From Purshia tridentata (lineage: Eukaryota; Streptophyta; Magnoliopsida; Rosales; Rosaceae), in contig QANT01002862.1 of assembly GCA_003254885.1 (NCBI GenBank), forward strand, positions 186,001 through 250,000: a stretch of DNA of 64,000 bases, read 5' to 3'. This document shows, in pieces, positions 36,599-48,664 of the stretch; the stretch's first letter is position 1, and each line of letters starts with the position of its first letter. The notes beneath the pieces were generated by a model. It was not told the DNA's origin and ran no database searches. It saw nothing but the letters and a program-made list of their open reading frames with translations. The translations under genes were made by a program, and so were the position numbers.

Positions 36599-39500
36599 CT
36601 AAGATCCACCAGCGCCACTCCCTGGTCCTCCCAGTGTTAATACCACACCTTGAAGATCACTTCTAAGGTTTGGTTCTCTGGCTATAGAGGAAGTGTTGGC
36701 TCTAGTGACTGAAAATGGTCGTGCCACTAGAGCTTGCCTCAGGCCCAGACCGGACCTTGGCATGGAATTCTTTAATGGCTGCTCCAATACCCTCAGGTGC
36801 GGCTCCACATGATTTGGGTTCGGAAATGATTGTGCCACAGAAATGGGGATTTGGCTTGTTGAAGATGAAGGACTTTGCACGAGAGTTTGCCCCCTTGGGA
36901 TGGCCCCAGGTCCCTGCTTGACAAATTATAAGTTACACAAACAAGTTAACATTGGCACATTGCTTTGCATACCTCAATGGATGTAAAGCCTTTTTTTCGA
37001 TATAGTTTGATTTTGGAAGCTTACTGGTGCAAATAAGACCCCTCTATATAGCTTTCCATTAACAGTTGCAGTCACTAGGAAACCTGAGTCGAATGCTCCA
37101 TCAACTTTGCCTCGAACATCAGCACCAATCTAAGGAGAAAAAAAACCCAATAACAAAGCTTAACTAAAGAGAATAAAAGAGTAACAATTATCAGAAAGGG
37201 AAATTAAAGAAATGCATACCAGGTTCTGAATAGGCCCTGCCTCCAAGTGTTTCTTTTCTGCTGCTGGAGATTCGATACTTGGTCTACCCATGTTAACATG
37301 AAGATACTGCTCTCGTTTTGGTTTGGTTTGATGTTCTCCCAACAAGTTAAGGTCCTCTGGAGATCTTTGGATGGAATTTGTAAGATCTTTATGGTTACTT
37401 AAAACATTGGGAGATTGGCTATTGCTCGAACTCTGATTTAATTGGTTAAAAAAATGAAAACCTTGAGAACCTGTGGCAGAATCAGCAAGTTTAGTAGTTG
37501 GGGTCTGTTCTTGATCAGAGTGTGATGGTGATGAATGCTGGGAGAGTGATAGAGAATGCTCCTCTTGTTCAGATTCGATGTCACAAGATTTTGTAGTGCT
37601 TGTTCTTCTCCTCTTTGGATGTAAAGTATCTAAAGTCATGTTTAACAATGTATAATCATTAGCAATGACTTCATGTATATTCCAAGAGGCAATAATATGA
37701 ATTCTTATGATATGTACCAACCTGATATGAGCTGAAAAGATCGCTTTGTTTCTGATTCTGGTTCATAACAATTTGTCTCTCTTACCACTACATGATTCCC
37801 CATAAGCACAGTTTTCTGCTTCAAGCATTTACAAAAACACTCCTCTTCATTATAGAAACATAAAGGATGCACTAAAGTACTGCATTTGTTACAGTAACTT
37901 TTGTACCGTGTTAAAATCTGCTCCTCTCGAGAACTTTCTCCTTTCTTGGTTCCAATGGCTTCCGAAAATTTTGCACATGGAAATATTGTAGCGACCATTG
38001 GGATGTTCTGCTCCAAGCTGCAACACCAACAACTCATTTAGAGGACGCTCGTCGTCCCCACACCTACAAGTTCATACCAGAAAATTAAGATGCAACCCAA
38101 CTATATAGAAAGGGAGCTATAATGTAAGCTATTAGACATTGATGGCTAATTACCCTCCATAGACAGCAATGTCAGAGTCTGTAACAACAGCAGTATGAGA
38201 GAATCGGCCTTGTGGCTGTTGGCCACGTATATCCAGTTGGGTCCATGAACAAGTTCTCACATCTAGGACCCAAACATCATTGTAGTAATGTTTATCTCCA
38301 ACCCCTCCAATGACATAGAGCTGCAATTTTTTGTTGGAGGTCAATGACTTTCTCTTTTGAGATCAACTCTTAGATAGTGAAACTTTAAATTCATTAAATA
38401 TTTATACAAGTCTCATGCAGTGCCTATATTTCTATGCATTTCTACTTTACATTTGATGATGTTACTTGCCTTTGTCCCAATACTCACAGCAGCATGACCA
38501 GCCCTGACACCAGGTGAAGATCCTCGAACAGCCAACTGTTGCCAAACAACCACAGAAAAACCCCATTTAACTTAATTTGTCCAAAACTTGTAAGAACAAT
38601 GAATAATTGAGATAACATTGCAACATTGAAATTCTGACTGGATAAAAAGAAAACATACCCTTGACCAAATCAGTGTATCCATGTCAAGCATATCAACATC
38701 ACCATAGTACCTATCGCCACGGTCCCCACCATACACAAAAAGTTTCTTTCCTATTGCAATAGCACTATGACTGTCTCTTGGAACAGGAATATCACCCTTC
38801 ACCTCAGGGCAAGTCCATCTCATGGTTTTGAGGTCTAGAACATGCAGATCATTCAAGTAATTTGCTTCGCCTTCTCCACTACCCCCAAATATCACTAATT
38901 TTTCGTCACCAACAAGCGTGGCAGTGTGACTTTCACGGGGTGAAGGTGGAGCTCCTGCACATTCTGGTCGTGTCCATTCTTTGGTCACGAGATTCAGTAT
39001 ATGAAGATCATTTACCTTCTTGGAGCCATTTGTGCCCCCAAAAACCATCATCCTATACCCCAGAACAACAGCACTGTGGCTGTCTCTAGGACCAGGCCCT
39101 TGACCGGTTGCTACTAGTGTGTTCCAGACCATTGTTTCAAGATTAAGCACAAGAACATCACTGAAATGCATACCTCCACAACATCCCTAAATGGCATAAA
39201 CAGAAAAATGAGATCAAGATGGAGCATAGCAATCGGAACTCTGATTGCTAAATCATACAGAAATCAGCCACAAGATATACTACGTTATGTGACCACACAG
39301 AGCAAATCTAAGAACAAGTTCAAGGAAGTTTGCCAAATTCTTTAGTAAAACGCATTGGACTCAGCAGCACAATTAATTATTGTAAATGGTAATAAAATAA
39401 CACTGATTTTGGTCTCTGCATCATCTTCCTTACAGAAACCTTGGAATGCCAAGGTCTGCTAGTCATATATAACAGCCAAGAAATAAACCAACTCTTAGGT

Positions 39501-40552
39501 ATTCGATTTTGTAGAAGATCCAAGACATAGATCTCAGAGAGTTCAGAAATATAAGAGAATAAGTTAATTTATGAAAATTTTCAGAATCAGATAGATGTAC
39601 TCAAAGTTTTGTAGGATCAGCCAAGCAACCCGACTTCTTTTTTTAGATTAAAGTCCTACTTCTTCATGGTACTCAGACTCTGAAGCAGTTGATGCATGAA
39701 TTCATAGTTTATTTCTTTAATTTCCTCTTAATAATATTTAATAATTAAGCAGAACTTTCAGATTTTGCAGATAAGTTTGTTCCGAAGTTTAATATGGGAA
39801 CACAAACAATTTACTCTCATGTCATAACTAAGAAAATAGCTAGAGAATTTCGTAGTAGACGGGATAATTTTCAAGATAAATTATGAGAGGGAAACCCAAA
39901 AAGAAAAAAAAGAAAAGAAAAGAAAAGGAAAAAACAAAAATTAACAAACAAGAAAAATGAAATATAAAAAAGAAAAAGAAAAAGAAAAAGACTACATTAG
40001 GAAAGCAGGGAATTAACTACCACATAACTGTCCTACTAATTAGAGAAATATAAACAAGAGAAAACAAAGATCAAGAAATATTCTAAAAACAGAATTGAAA
40101 AAGAAGAAACGGGGAAAAACAATATTCAGTATGAAAAAGTGTGTTGGTCATCAGCCAGGTATAACATATTGCAGATAAAAAATTAAAAACTAAAGCAAGC
40201 ATATATACAACATGCATGAAAAAATACCAACAAGGGTTTATAGCTTAACAATTATTAAGATGAAACCATTTCTGCATTATAGAATCAGACTCACAAAACA
40301 GTTTAATCCACATACACACACAAATATCATACAGTGAAAACCTAGTTACAAAAAAGAAGGGTAGAGGAGAAAAATTTAGAAGTTTGTCTCCTCTATTTTT
40401 ATCAAGAAAAATATACATACCCCAAAGACATACAAAATCCCTCTAGAATAGCAAGCAGAGTGCCCCCATCTCTCAGAAGGATTAAATCCCACAACCTTGG
40501 GATAGAGCCACATTGCCTTCTTCCTTGCAGTTTCACCTCCCAAAGACCCCAT
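36599..40552 (-). CDS. Kelch-repeat protein with plant-specific C-terminal region
   Basis: Kelch beta-propeller protein, probably a protein-interaction scaffold; function not known. Nine exons: 40552-40421, 39186-38659, 38535-38470, 38320-38154, 38063-37907, 37815-37722, 37629-37220, 37129-37025 and 36913-36599. They total 1974 nt (657 residues). At least five kelch repeats cover about residues 25-310, each with the GG doublet and spaced Tyr/Trp (MVFGGTNGSKKVNDLHILNL, LVIFGGSGEG, KLFVYGGDRGD, LYVIGGVGDKHYYNDVWVLD). Next come HWNQERRKF, a Ser/Gln-rich linker with the basic motif PKRRRTS, and a compact block near 519-553 (IGADVRGKVDGAFDSGFLVT, then GKLYRGVLFAP). Intron 3 uses a GC donor, and intron 5 is only 91 nt. 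If intron 5 is not removed, the frame stops at once (TTA CTG TAA). Resembles the plant group annotated as rab9 effector with kelch motifs. Confidence 0.9.
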
Positions 40553-43500
40553 TTTTTCTGACTCTCTCTCTCTCCCTCTTCACTGTCTCTCTTCACTGTC
40601 TCTCTCTGTCTGAACCTTGGTATGTATTACTTGAAGACAGTGTGTTGACAAGGATGTAGAAATAGAGAGGGAGGAAGAAATAAAGGGTCAATAGAGGTCA
40701 TGAACAAGCCAAGTGATGTATCAACTATCAGTGTCAATGGACATGAAAAGATGGGTGTCAATGGACATGAAAAGATGGGCGCTTTCAAGTTCAAAACACT
40801 GTGGCAACCAACCCCAACAACAACAATAACAACAGCAAAAGCTTGGGGTGAAAAGAACATTTCTCTTTTCCCTGCATCTTAATATTCTTTGATATTGTTC
40901 TCTAAATAGCTTATGGTATGTGTAAAGAAAAAATCTTTAAAAAAGTGAAAAAGTAAATCTATATTAATGGTTGGATAAGGGCCATAAGGCTTTAAAGAAT
41001 TTCAACAAGTGATGTAAAATCATGGAAATGTGACTGTTATCGGAGAGAGAGGGGTAGAGCTATTTTATTTTATTTTTGTGTGTTATGTGTAAGTTTCTTC
41101 GTCCAGCTGAAAATGATGGGAGTGTGGGGACAGTGGTTTGTGAGAAATGAAATGACAGTGAAGGTGTTTTGGGTATATTGAGGAATTGTTGACAGCATAG
41201 AGCATAAGTTATATAGCCTTATAGGTTATGAAGAGCTGAGTTTCTGTTTTTAAAAATCTCACCCACATGGTTTACTCTGTTTTTCTTTCCTGCTTTTTTT
41301 TCCCACAGTGGTGATATGATATATTGGGATTGATGGGAGTGGATCTCTCTCTCCCACACACAACCCACATACAATTTTCAAGGTGGGTTTTTATTGATGT
41401 CCATGTCCATCTAGAAATGTCTCTCTTCTCAAGAGGCTCTTTGGGGAATGTGTAGTGGGTCTTCGTGTGTTTGTGGAAATTCTTTTTTGTTTTGGGAAAT
41501 GGGATGCTGTTTGTTTACCTCAAAAGGTTGGGTGTTTTCTTGAAAATTGATTTCTCAGTTTCTCCCCACAGGAGAGATTCATCATCTTTTTCAGCTATAC
41601 TACTATCATTATTTCAGCTTTCTTTCTGACTTTTTCACTGCGAATAAAGAAATTGAAAGAAGCCAATATTTCAGATAGATCAATTTGTAGATAGCTTTGT
41701 GTTTTTTAAGGCATTTTTACAAGTCTTCAACTTTAAAGATCAATCAAAATTTATAAGATTAAAAAATATATTATATAAGGACATTCAGAGAGTAAATTAA
41801 ACTCTTTCACCTCTACAATATGATTAATTTTTAGAATATATAATTTTACTATTATAGAGCTTTTTTGTGTGACTATAGTATTATAGATGATCGAAAAGAC
41901 GAGATGAGAAATGAAGGGGAAGGAAGGAAAATATCGCGAGAAAGAGGAACTCTTACCAACGTAATGTTGACAGCGGAAGGGAGAGACGTAAAATACACGC
42001 GATAAACACGGGGACGTGATATTTAGATTTGGAATGGCGGTAGCAGCGAGGACTGAGGAGACTGCCTTGATTCACGTGACTCAGACACTCAGTCCCCTCA
42101 TCTCACTCACTCACTCACAATCACGTTGTAACTTGAACTTCCTTTTCTTCTACACTCATTTTTATTTCTTCAGTTTTTTTCGTGAAATTGACTTGAAAGA
42201 CAGACACCTGTCTTTTCAGGACTATAGCCATTTAATTTTTTCTTAATCACACTTCGCTTGCAGCAATAAAGTTTAAAGCCAGAGAATAATCAGTAAAAAG
42301 TGTTTCTTTATAAAAAGATAAATGACAAAAGAATTAAATTTTATATTGATAAATATACATGGGATGGACAGAGACGTAAGGTTTTGGTAGTAATAGTTTA
42401 GATCAGAAGATATTATATAGTATTAGTATGTGTTATTGGGGTTAGGGGTGAAGCGTGACGGGTACGTGCTGCTTACAAATACGAAGACCAATGCCCCGCA
42501 GATGTTAAATGTATTATGTATGTAATCAATGTTTGTACTTTGTAGTAACCAAACCCAGTTACCAATACCAGATGCCATAACGCAGTGACACAATTCTATA
42601 CATATCTATTGACTATTGTCTTTTGTTTTGGTTTGGCATCAATAACAAAGAATACAATACATACTATCTCTCTCTCTCTCTGTGTCAGTCAGAGACTCAG
42701 AGTAACTCTTTGACCAAACAAAAAAATAGAGAGCAACTCAAATAAACTATCCTAAATTCATGCACGGGCAGTCAGTCAGGCACTTGTTTAGTTATGCACA
42801 AACTTTTCCAGAGATGGGGCATTGGACATACCATATTGACTTTTATAGATCAAGAGGCCCAACAGTCAATGACCCAGTTTTTGTAGGACCAAGTACTACA
42901 AACTTGATGAGGCTCAAGAAAGTATGAACTCTCAGACCAAATATAATCAACACCGCATGGGGTAAAAAATGCCTCACTGCTGCTGTTTTCCTTGCATTTA
43001 TACCCTGCCAGTAGGCTCAGTACCCATTAACAATGCAGTGTCATATCCCAGTTGCATTATTTTTCTGCCTTCACGGTTTCAAGAGAAGCTATGATGCTCC
43101 AGTGTTTCCTTTCATTCTACTTCCATGTTTAACAAATGACAGAACCCAGAAAATAATATGATTTAGCACATATGAGAGGGCATTCAGTTCTTATCAAAGC
43201 TCGATTGCCAGGAAAAATGGGTTTTGAATAAATCAATGCTTTACAAATGTGTTGAAATGTATGTACAAGTGGGTCCATTGAAGCTCATCATCTATATGAT
43301 ATGATATGATACAAAGGCATGGTATGGTACAGATTGTATAATACAACCAATAAAACATAAGAACCGCGAGTAACAAAATATACCTCAGTTTACTATTAAT
43401 AGAAAAAAGTGGGCACCGTAAAATAGGTATTTGCTATATATATCTTGGTTCTGATTTATGTCAAGCAGCCTTTGCACCAGGGCCACAGATAAAGTAAAAC

Positions 43501-43604
43501 TGCAGAGGATATAAGATGATTCTAGTTAGTAAAATGATCATTATAGCAGTAAAAGAAAAAAAAACATGGAGATGGTTCATTATATAAAAAAAAACTTACA
43601 TAAA
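40553..43604. other. Kelch promoter and intergenic DNA
   Basis: CT-rich leader at 40,560-40,610, the 24-bp duplication, then AT-rich sequence without a protein-like frame. The last few hundred bases probably hold the 3' untranslated region of the ferroportin gene; a donor just after its stop and an acceptor near 43,508 suggest a possible 3' untranslated intron. Confidence 0.5.
40731..40778. repeat. Perfect 24-bp tandem duplication
   Basis: GTGTCAATGGACATGAAAAG followed by ATGG occurs twice back to back, about 180 bp upstream of the kelch gene ATG, in its probable promoter. Confidence 0.95.
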
Positions 43605-46600
43605 TTATAAACACCGAGCATCAAAAGAGAAAAGAATTCTTTGTGCATCTGTTGGATTCATCAACCACCGGCAGAACATCCACGCAGCCCCAACTACTGC
43701 TAAGAGAGACAGCATTGCTAGAAATCCGAAATGTGCAACATCGTTGGCGATTATTGCAACTCCCAACATTGTAGACTCTGCCAGACTAGCAACAGCAACT
43801 TCTGTAGTCCCAATAATATTTGCTTTCGATGACGGTATCCCAGTTTGAAGAATCTGTGCTGCCACAACATCATATGACATGTGTCCCAACCTTGATAATA
43901 CCTGCATACAAAAGTAGGACAACTTTTCATCAAAGCTCCAAGAAAATAAATGATACAATAAAATGTGAGAAAAGCCTGGCAATTAGCCCTCAAACTTTGT
44001 GCTCAAGTAAACAATTATAATCCAGGTGATCCAGGGCATCCAAATGATTATTTAGGTCACTCCTTTGCATACTTCTTTTCTTCTTCTGTTCTCTAATGTC
44101 AGTTTGATCAGTTATCAAATATATGAAAGCAAGAAATGAAAAACGATTCTTACAATCAAACACAAGAAGAAAAGAAGGGGACTCTGCTGGGAGGAAGATC
44201 CACTACAATAAACAGCAACAGCTATGGTGAGAAGTGAAGCCTGAAATATTAACCCAGCTGCTCCAGCCTGGAAAAGAAACTCCATGAGAAATAGACATAG
44301 GATACAAAATGACAAAAGACTAACAGGAGAATGAAGCAGATAAGGCAACCTTTAAAATGCCAAGTCGCCTGACCAGGCTTGCAGACACAAATGTTGCTGC
44401 AACACCCATACAAGCACACAGTCCACTAAAACCGCCAATGATAGATGGATTCAGACCTGTTAAACAATGCCACGATATCTTGGAGTTATAATAGGGTTTC
44501 TAAGCAAAAAAAAAGAATAGGCTTTACAGCGCCAAGGCAAAAAGGAAATATAAATATATGAAAAAATAAATCAATAATGAATATCTCTCACACCAAAGCA
44601 CGATTAATAAATTTCCTTGTTTTGCCCTTAGGTTAAAGACAACACATTATCTCCAGGTAAGTCAAAAGGAGTACACCCAACACCATGCTTGTAATAAACA
44701 ATATGCATAATTAAGTACGACCACTGACTGGTAGCTGTTAGAAATCACTCTGATGCGCATTTTGTTTTACTACTACATGCATGCGGACGAGATCTGTTTT
44801 GATTGAGCAATGATAGTAAAGAACCTGGGGCTTGAAATTTATTGAAAATCCAGATCTTTCTTGAAGAAATTTGCATGTAAAAGGGGAAAAAGTATGACAA
44901 GTACCACTTTGTGTTAGAAATGCTGTCATCAAACTGCCTGGAGTGAGTACAACATTAAAATAAAGCAGCACATAGGCTAGGCTTGCAGGAAGAACTGGCT
45001 GCTGCATGTATTCCTTCCATCCAAGTTTAATAGCTTCCACACCTCTATCCACTGATTGTCCAGAAAACAGAACCAGTTAGTACATTATTAAAATTTCTTT
45101 TTGATTGCAAATAGAGGTCATCAGATTTACTTATATAAAAGATGAATTATCAAATTTACCTATATCGTCAGAATCAAGCAGAGGTCCTTCAGTGGATGAT
45201 CTGCAACAGGTTTGTGTACATTTAGGGCGGTCAAGTACCCCACTAGAAAGCTTGTTGGTTAAACATGTGAGAACAATCTGACAATAGGAAGTTTATAGTC
45301 AATAATGAACGACACCTTTATCCAAGTAAAAATAATGAAACACAAAACATAGCAAGGAGAAGAGCTATTACTGCAAAAGGCAACGACCACACCATTAAAC
45401 CTGCGGCAAACTTCAAGCATGTTACTGGGTCATACTTAGAGAGAAGAATGCCAAATAGTGATGCTCCAGCTATCTGTAAATGGACAAAGTTATAAGTCCC
45501 CTTAAGTTAGAATAAACTATAATACCTAGACTCTTTGTATTCAATTTAATAGTCGACTCTTTGCGTATAAATAAAAGGGAAAATATTAAATGATGAATAC
45601 ATAAAAATGCACAGAAATATTTCTAAAGAAAAAATGATCATAAGATAAGCAAATACCTCACAGAGAAGATCAATTCGATTAAGAACGGCATTTGCTTGTG
45701 CAAGTGCAATAGGCCTGTTCACTCCTGCCAACTGTTTACAAAATGATGCCAGTTTAGGATAATGACAACTTGGAAGAACAATACTATGTGTGCACATGTG
45801 CATGTGTGTATCCTAATGGAACAAGGAAAACTCAAAATAGCAGTACCAGCACCACCCAATCACGCTCCATAGCAACCCCCAATGCTACACCAGATAGCCT
45901 CTCTACAGCCCCAGTTAATACAAGTACAATGAACCAAGGACGGAGGAGGAGGGATGATGTAGAAGGAGGAACAGAATGCGCATGAATTATCATTGCTGCA
46001 GATAGCAACTGAGCAGCTGCCTGAGAGAGAGAAAAGGGTTAGAACACATAATTGTCCAGCATACATATTTGGATTTCCAATGTAAATTAAACTAATCACC
46101 TGGATAATATTAAGACAGTTATAGGCGGGTACTCTGGGAAAATAATCCATAAGCGTGCCAACTAAAGGGCCTCCAGCAATTATTGCAAGCTGTTTGAAAT
46201 GAAATTGAGCTAGTTAGTACATTTCCAACCTTTTTGTCCTACATACTTAATTTATCTCAATAGCAACCTTACTAAAGAAACCCATGAATGCCACAGGTAG
46301 AAGGCTTGGATATATCAATGCAATAGCAGAGGGCCAAGCAAAGTTCCAAAGTTGTTCCACCAAATTTCCAGCTAGGCAACTAGCATACAAAGCTGAAACA
46401 TATACCCTTCAAGTCAGAAATCACCTCAAGGATTCAAAACCACTGGAATCAACTATTCTATAATTCAAATGACACATATAAACAACAGCTTAAAAAAGAA
46501 CGTCACTATGATTTAGATGGACTACTTGGGGAAGGCTCTTACCATATAATCCCATTGGATGGGCCGGAGTAGCGGCAAGGGTATGCTGCTCCTCTTTCGA

Positions 46601-47761
46601 TAAGACCTAGAAAAAGAAAAACAATGGCAAAGTAAATAATAAGACAGGAGCTAACAGGCAGTGTTGAAAGTGGAAAAGGAAAAGGAAAAGGAAAAGGTCA
46701 ATGGACCAGCATGAAACTCACAGGCAGTGTTGTCAAGAGACTATCTACATAAGTGTTTTCGGTTAGTAAACTCAAAGATTCAGTCTCAAGGATATCAGAG
46801 TTAAGATTAACAATTGGGACCGAGCAATCAGGCTCTACAGCTGATGATTCCTCCAGGGCCTCATTTTCAGTAGCCACATGGTTGAATTGTACATCGGTGT
46901 TGGTTATTGAACACCTTGAATTAAAACTATCAAATCTGTCACCAAGGGAACAGGAAAAAAAGAAAGGGTTAACAATCACATGCAGTATTTCTGTCAAGTC
47001 ATGATCTACGGTTTGAGATTTTATTTCACTTACTTTCCTCTAAGGGAATTCAATTATTGCTTTAAAATCTTAGAACTCAACTTATTTTAGGGTTTTTTAT
47101 TTTAACAAAAGTTTCATTCTTCAAATTAAAGGAAATGACTTGATAGATACAATTAAGTACAAGTCCCAAAAATACATAACAATCCAAAATTCAAACTTTC
47201 TGCTTTTCTATTTTCTCTTCTCTTCTCCACTCTTAGTATTTGGCAACCAAACAGAGCTTATCACATACATGCACAGCTGAAAATGAACTTGATTTGTTGA
47301 TTTAAATAACAAATTAACAATTGCTTTAGTTTACAACCAATTAAGCATCAATAGAAAAGCACCAAATATCCACAACGCACTTCCTATTTTCCTTCACTTT
47401 TGAGCAAACCAAACAGAGAACATTTAATTCACTACCCCAAAACACAAGCTTATTAACAACTTCATTAAAACTTTGACTGACCATTGAAGTCCAAAAAAGA
47501 AAAAGCTTTCTCCCATTTCCCAAAACTTCTCAGCAAAAATACATAAGTCAACAAATCAAAAACACAAGCTTACCTATCGGAACGCCTAGATACGTGGTTC
47601 AAACTCAACCATCGGCGAGAAGTGATGCGATGACGAATTCGATAGGAAGGCTGTGGCGGTGTCGATGATAGAGAAGCTTGGCAAGCGGAGAATACATTAA
47701 ACGAATTGCAAGAGAGCGAATATTGTGACAGAGTGACCGTCCAACTACTACCCAAAGCCAT
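43605..47761 (-). CDS. IREG3: Plastid ferroportin (solute carrier family 40 member 3), IREG3/MAR1
   Basis: Ferroportin-family transporter. The Arabidopsis protein IREG3/MAR1/FPN3 is in plastid (and mitochondrial) envelopes and affects iron homeostasis and accidental aminoglycoside uptake. Thirteen exons: 47761-47574, 46935-46722, 46606-46543, 46391-46268 (124 or, with start 46392, 125 nt as the phase requires), 46189-46100, 46020-45847, 45731-45657, 45473-45372, 45277-45160, 45051-44905, 44456-44350, 44267-44154 and 43901-43605. Total 1815 nt (604 residues). The first ~75 residues are Ser/Arg-rich and poor in acids, as in a transit peptide. Membrane segments begin after [20 protein letters not shown]. 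Family blocks include [47 protein letters not shown] and [20 protein letters not shown]. Length and exon number fit the family. The ATG is the first in frame. Confidence 0.95.
46672..46698. repeat. (GGAAAA)n microsatellite
   Basis: About four GGAAAA units in intron 2 of the ferroportin gene. Confidence 0.8.
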
Positions 47762-48664
47762 TGCTTTTGTTGCTTCAGCCTCCAAAACTTGAAACACCAA
47801 TTGGGCTCTTGCCCACTCATGCAGCCTCCAAAATTAATCTACCCTTTTGCTCAGGTTGTCAGTTTGGCTCAAAAAACTGAAGCTCAACACAGAAGGAACC
47901 TCTCAGAATCAATGAACAAACTAAAAGTTGGGTTTTTTTTTTGGGGGTTAATTTTTCAGTCTGTATTTCAGAAAGTTTTGAGTTTGCCTTACAGAATTGT
48001 AGCCAATCACAAATGGGTTCCTCTCAGACTCCATGAACGACTTTTACTCAAAGCTGGATTTTGGGAGTTAAATTTTTGTGGGTATTTTGAAGAAGAGGAT
48101 TTGGCGATGAAAAATCAATATTTTCAATTATTTTTTGTGGGTTTTAGCTCGGTTTCATGGCCTTATCCATGCCTGGTCTTTCCCGAGTCCGCCGGTTAGC
48201 GGACAGTTCAAAGTTGAGTTCTATGTCTGATGGTGTGGCCAGTAACTTTGATGAGTCAGAGTTTGAGGGTCTTAGATTGGACACGTGGGCCAACCACATT
48301 ATGCCATGTTGTCAAAATGAATTTCTCAATTTTCCACATTAGGATATGAAGCATTTGATGCAGCAGACAGAAATGGATAACTGGTTTGGGTCCAACCAAA
48401 GTGTCAAACCCAAGTCCACAAGAAAAAAAAAAGGCCATATATTCAGTAGTAGGCCAACTCCATTCCTCACTGGAACTTCTTGGTGCCCACCAAATATTAC
48501 ATTTTATTGTTGAAATGTAATTTCAATAATTGGCTATAGTTTTCCATTATTTTAGCTTATATGGTGCCCAATATCCCACATATATAAATCCATAGTATAT
48601 GTTATCAAATGACCCTTTGATTTAGTGAATTGATTATTGATACAAGGGGTGTATTTTGAAGGGT
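47762..48664. other. Ferroportin promoter and intergenic DNA
   Basis: The upstream region of the ferroportin gene, followed by the 3' flank of the first pectinesterase pseudogene. An open plus-strand frame at 47,789-48,199 has no family resemblance, and I do not call it. Confidence 0.5.

Noticed and set aside
43480-43512. Alternative last exon of the ferroportin gene (FYFICGPGAKAA then stop)
   Set aside because: The upstream exon already ends in a stop after FDARCL, consistent with family length; the downstream piece is more likely 3' untranslated.
2834-47761. An iron-homeostasis gene cluster (NAS plus plastid ferroportin)
   Set aside because: The two genes are 40 kb apart with four unrelated genes between them and no shared regulatory block seen.
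47789-48342. Plus-strand open frames upstream of the ferroportin gene
   Set aside because: No recognisable motif, no splice context, and composition typical of non-coding DNA.
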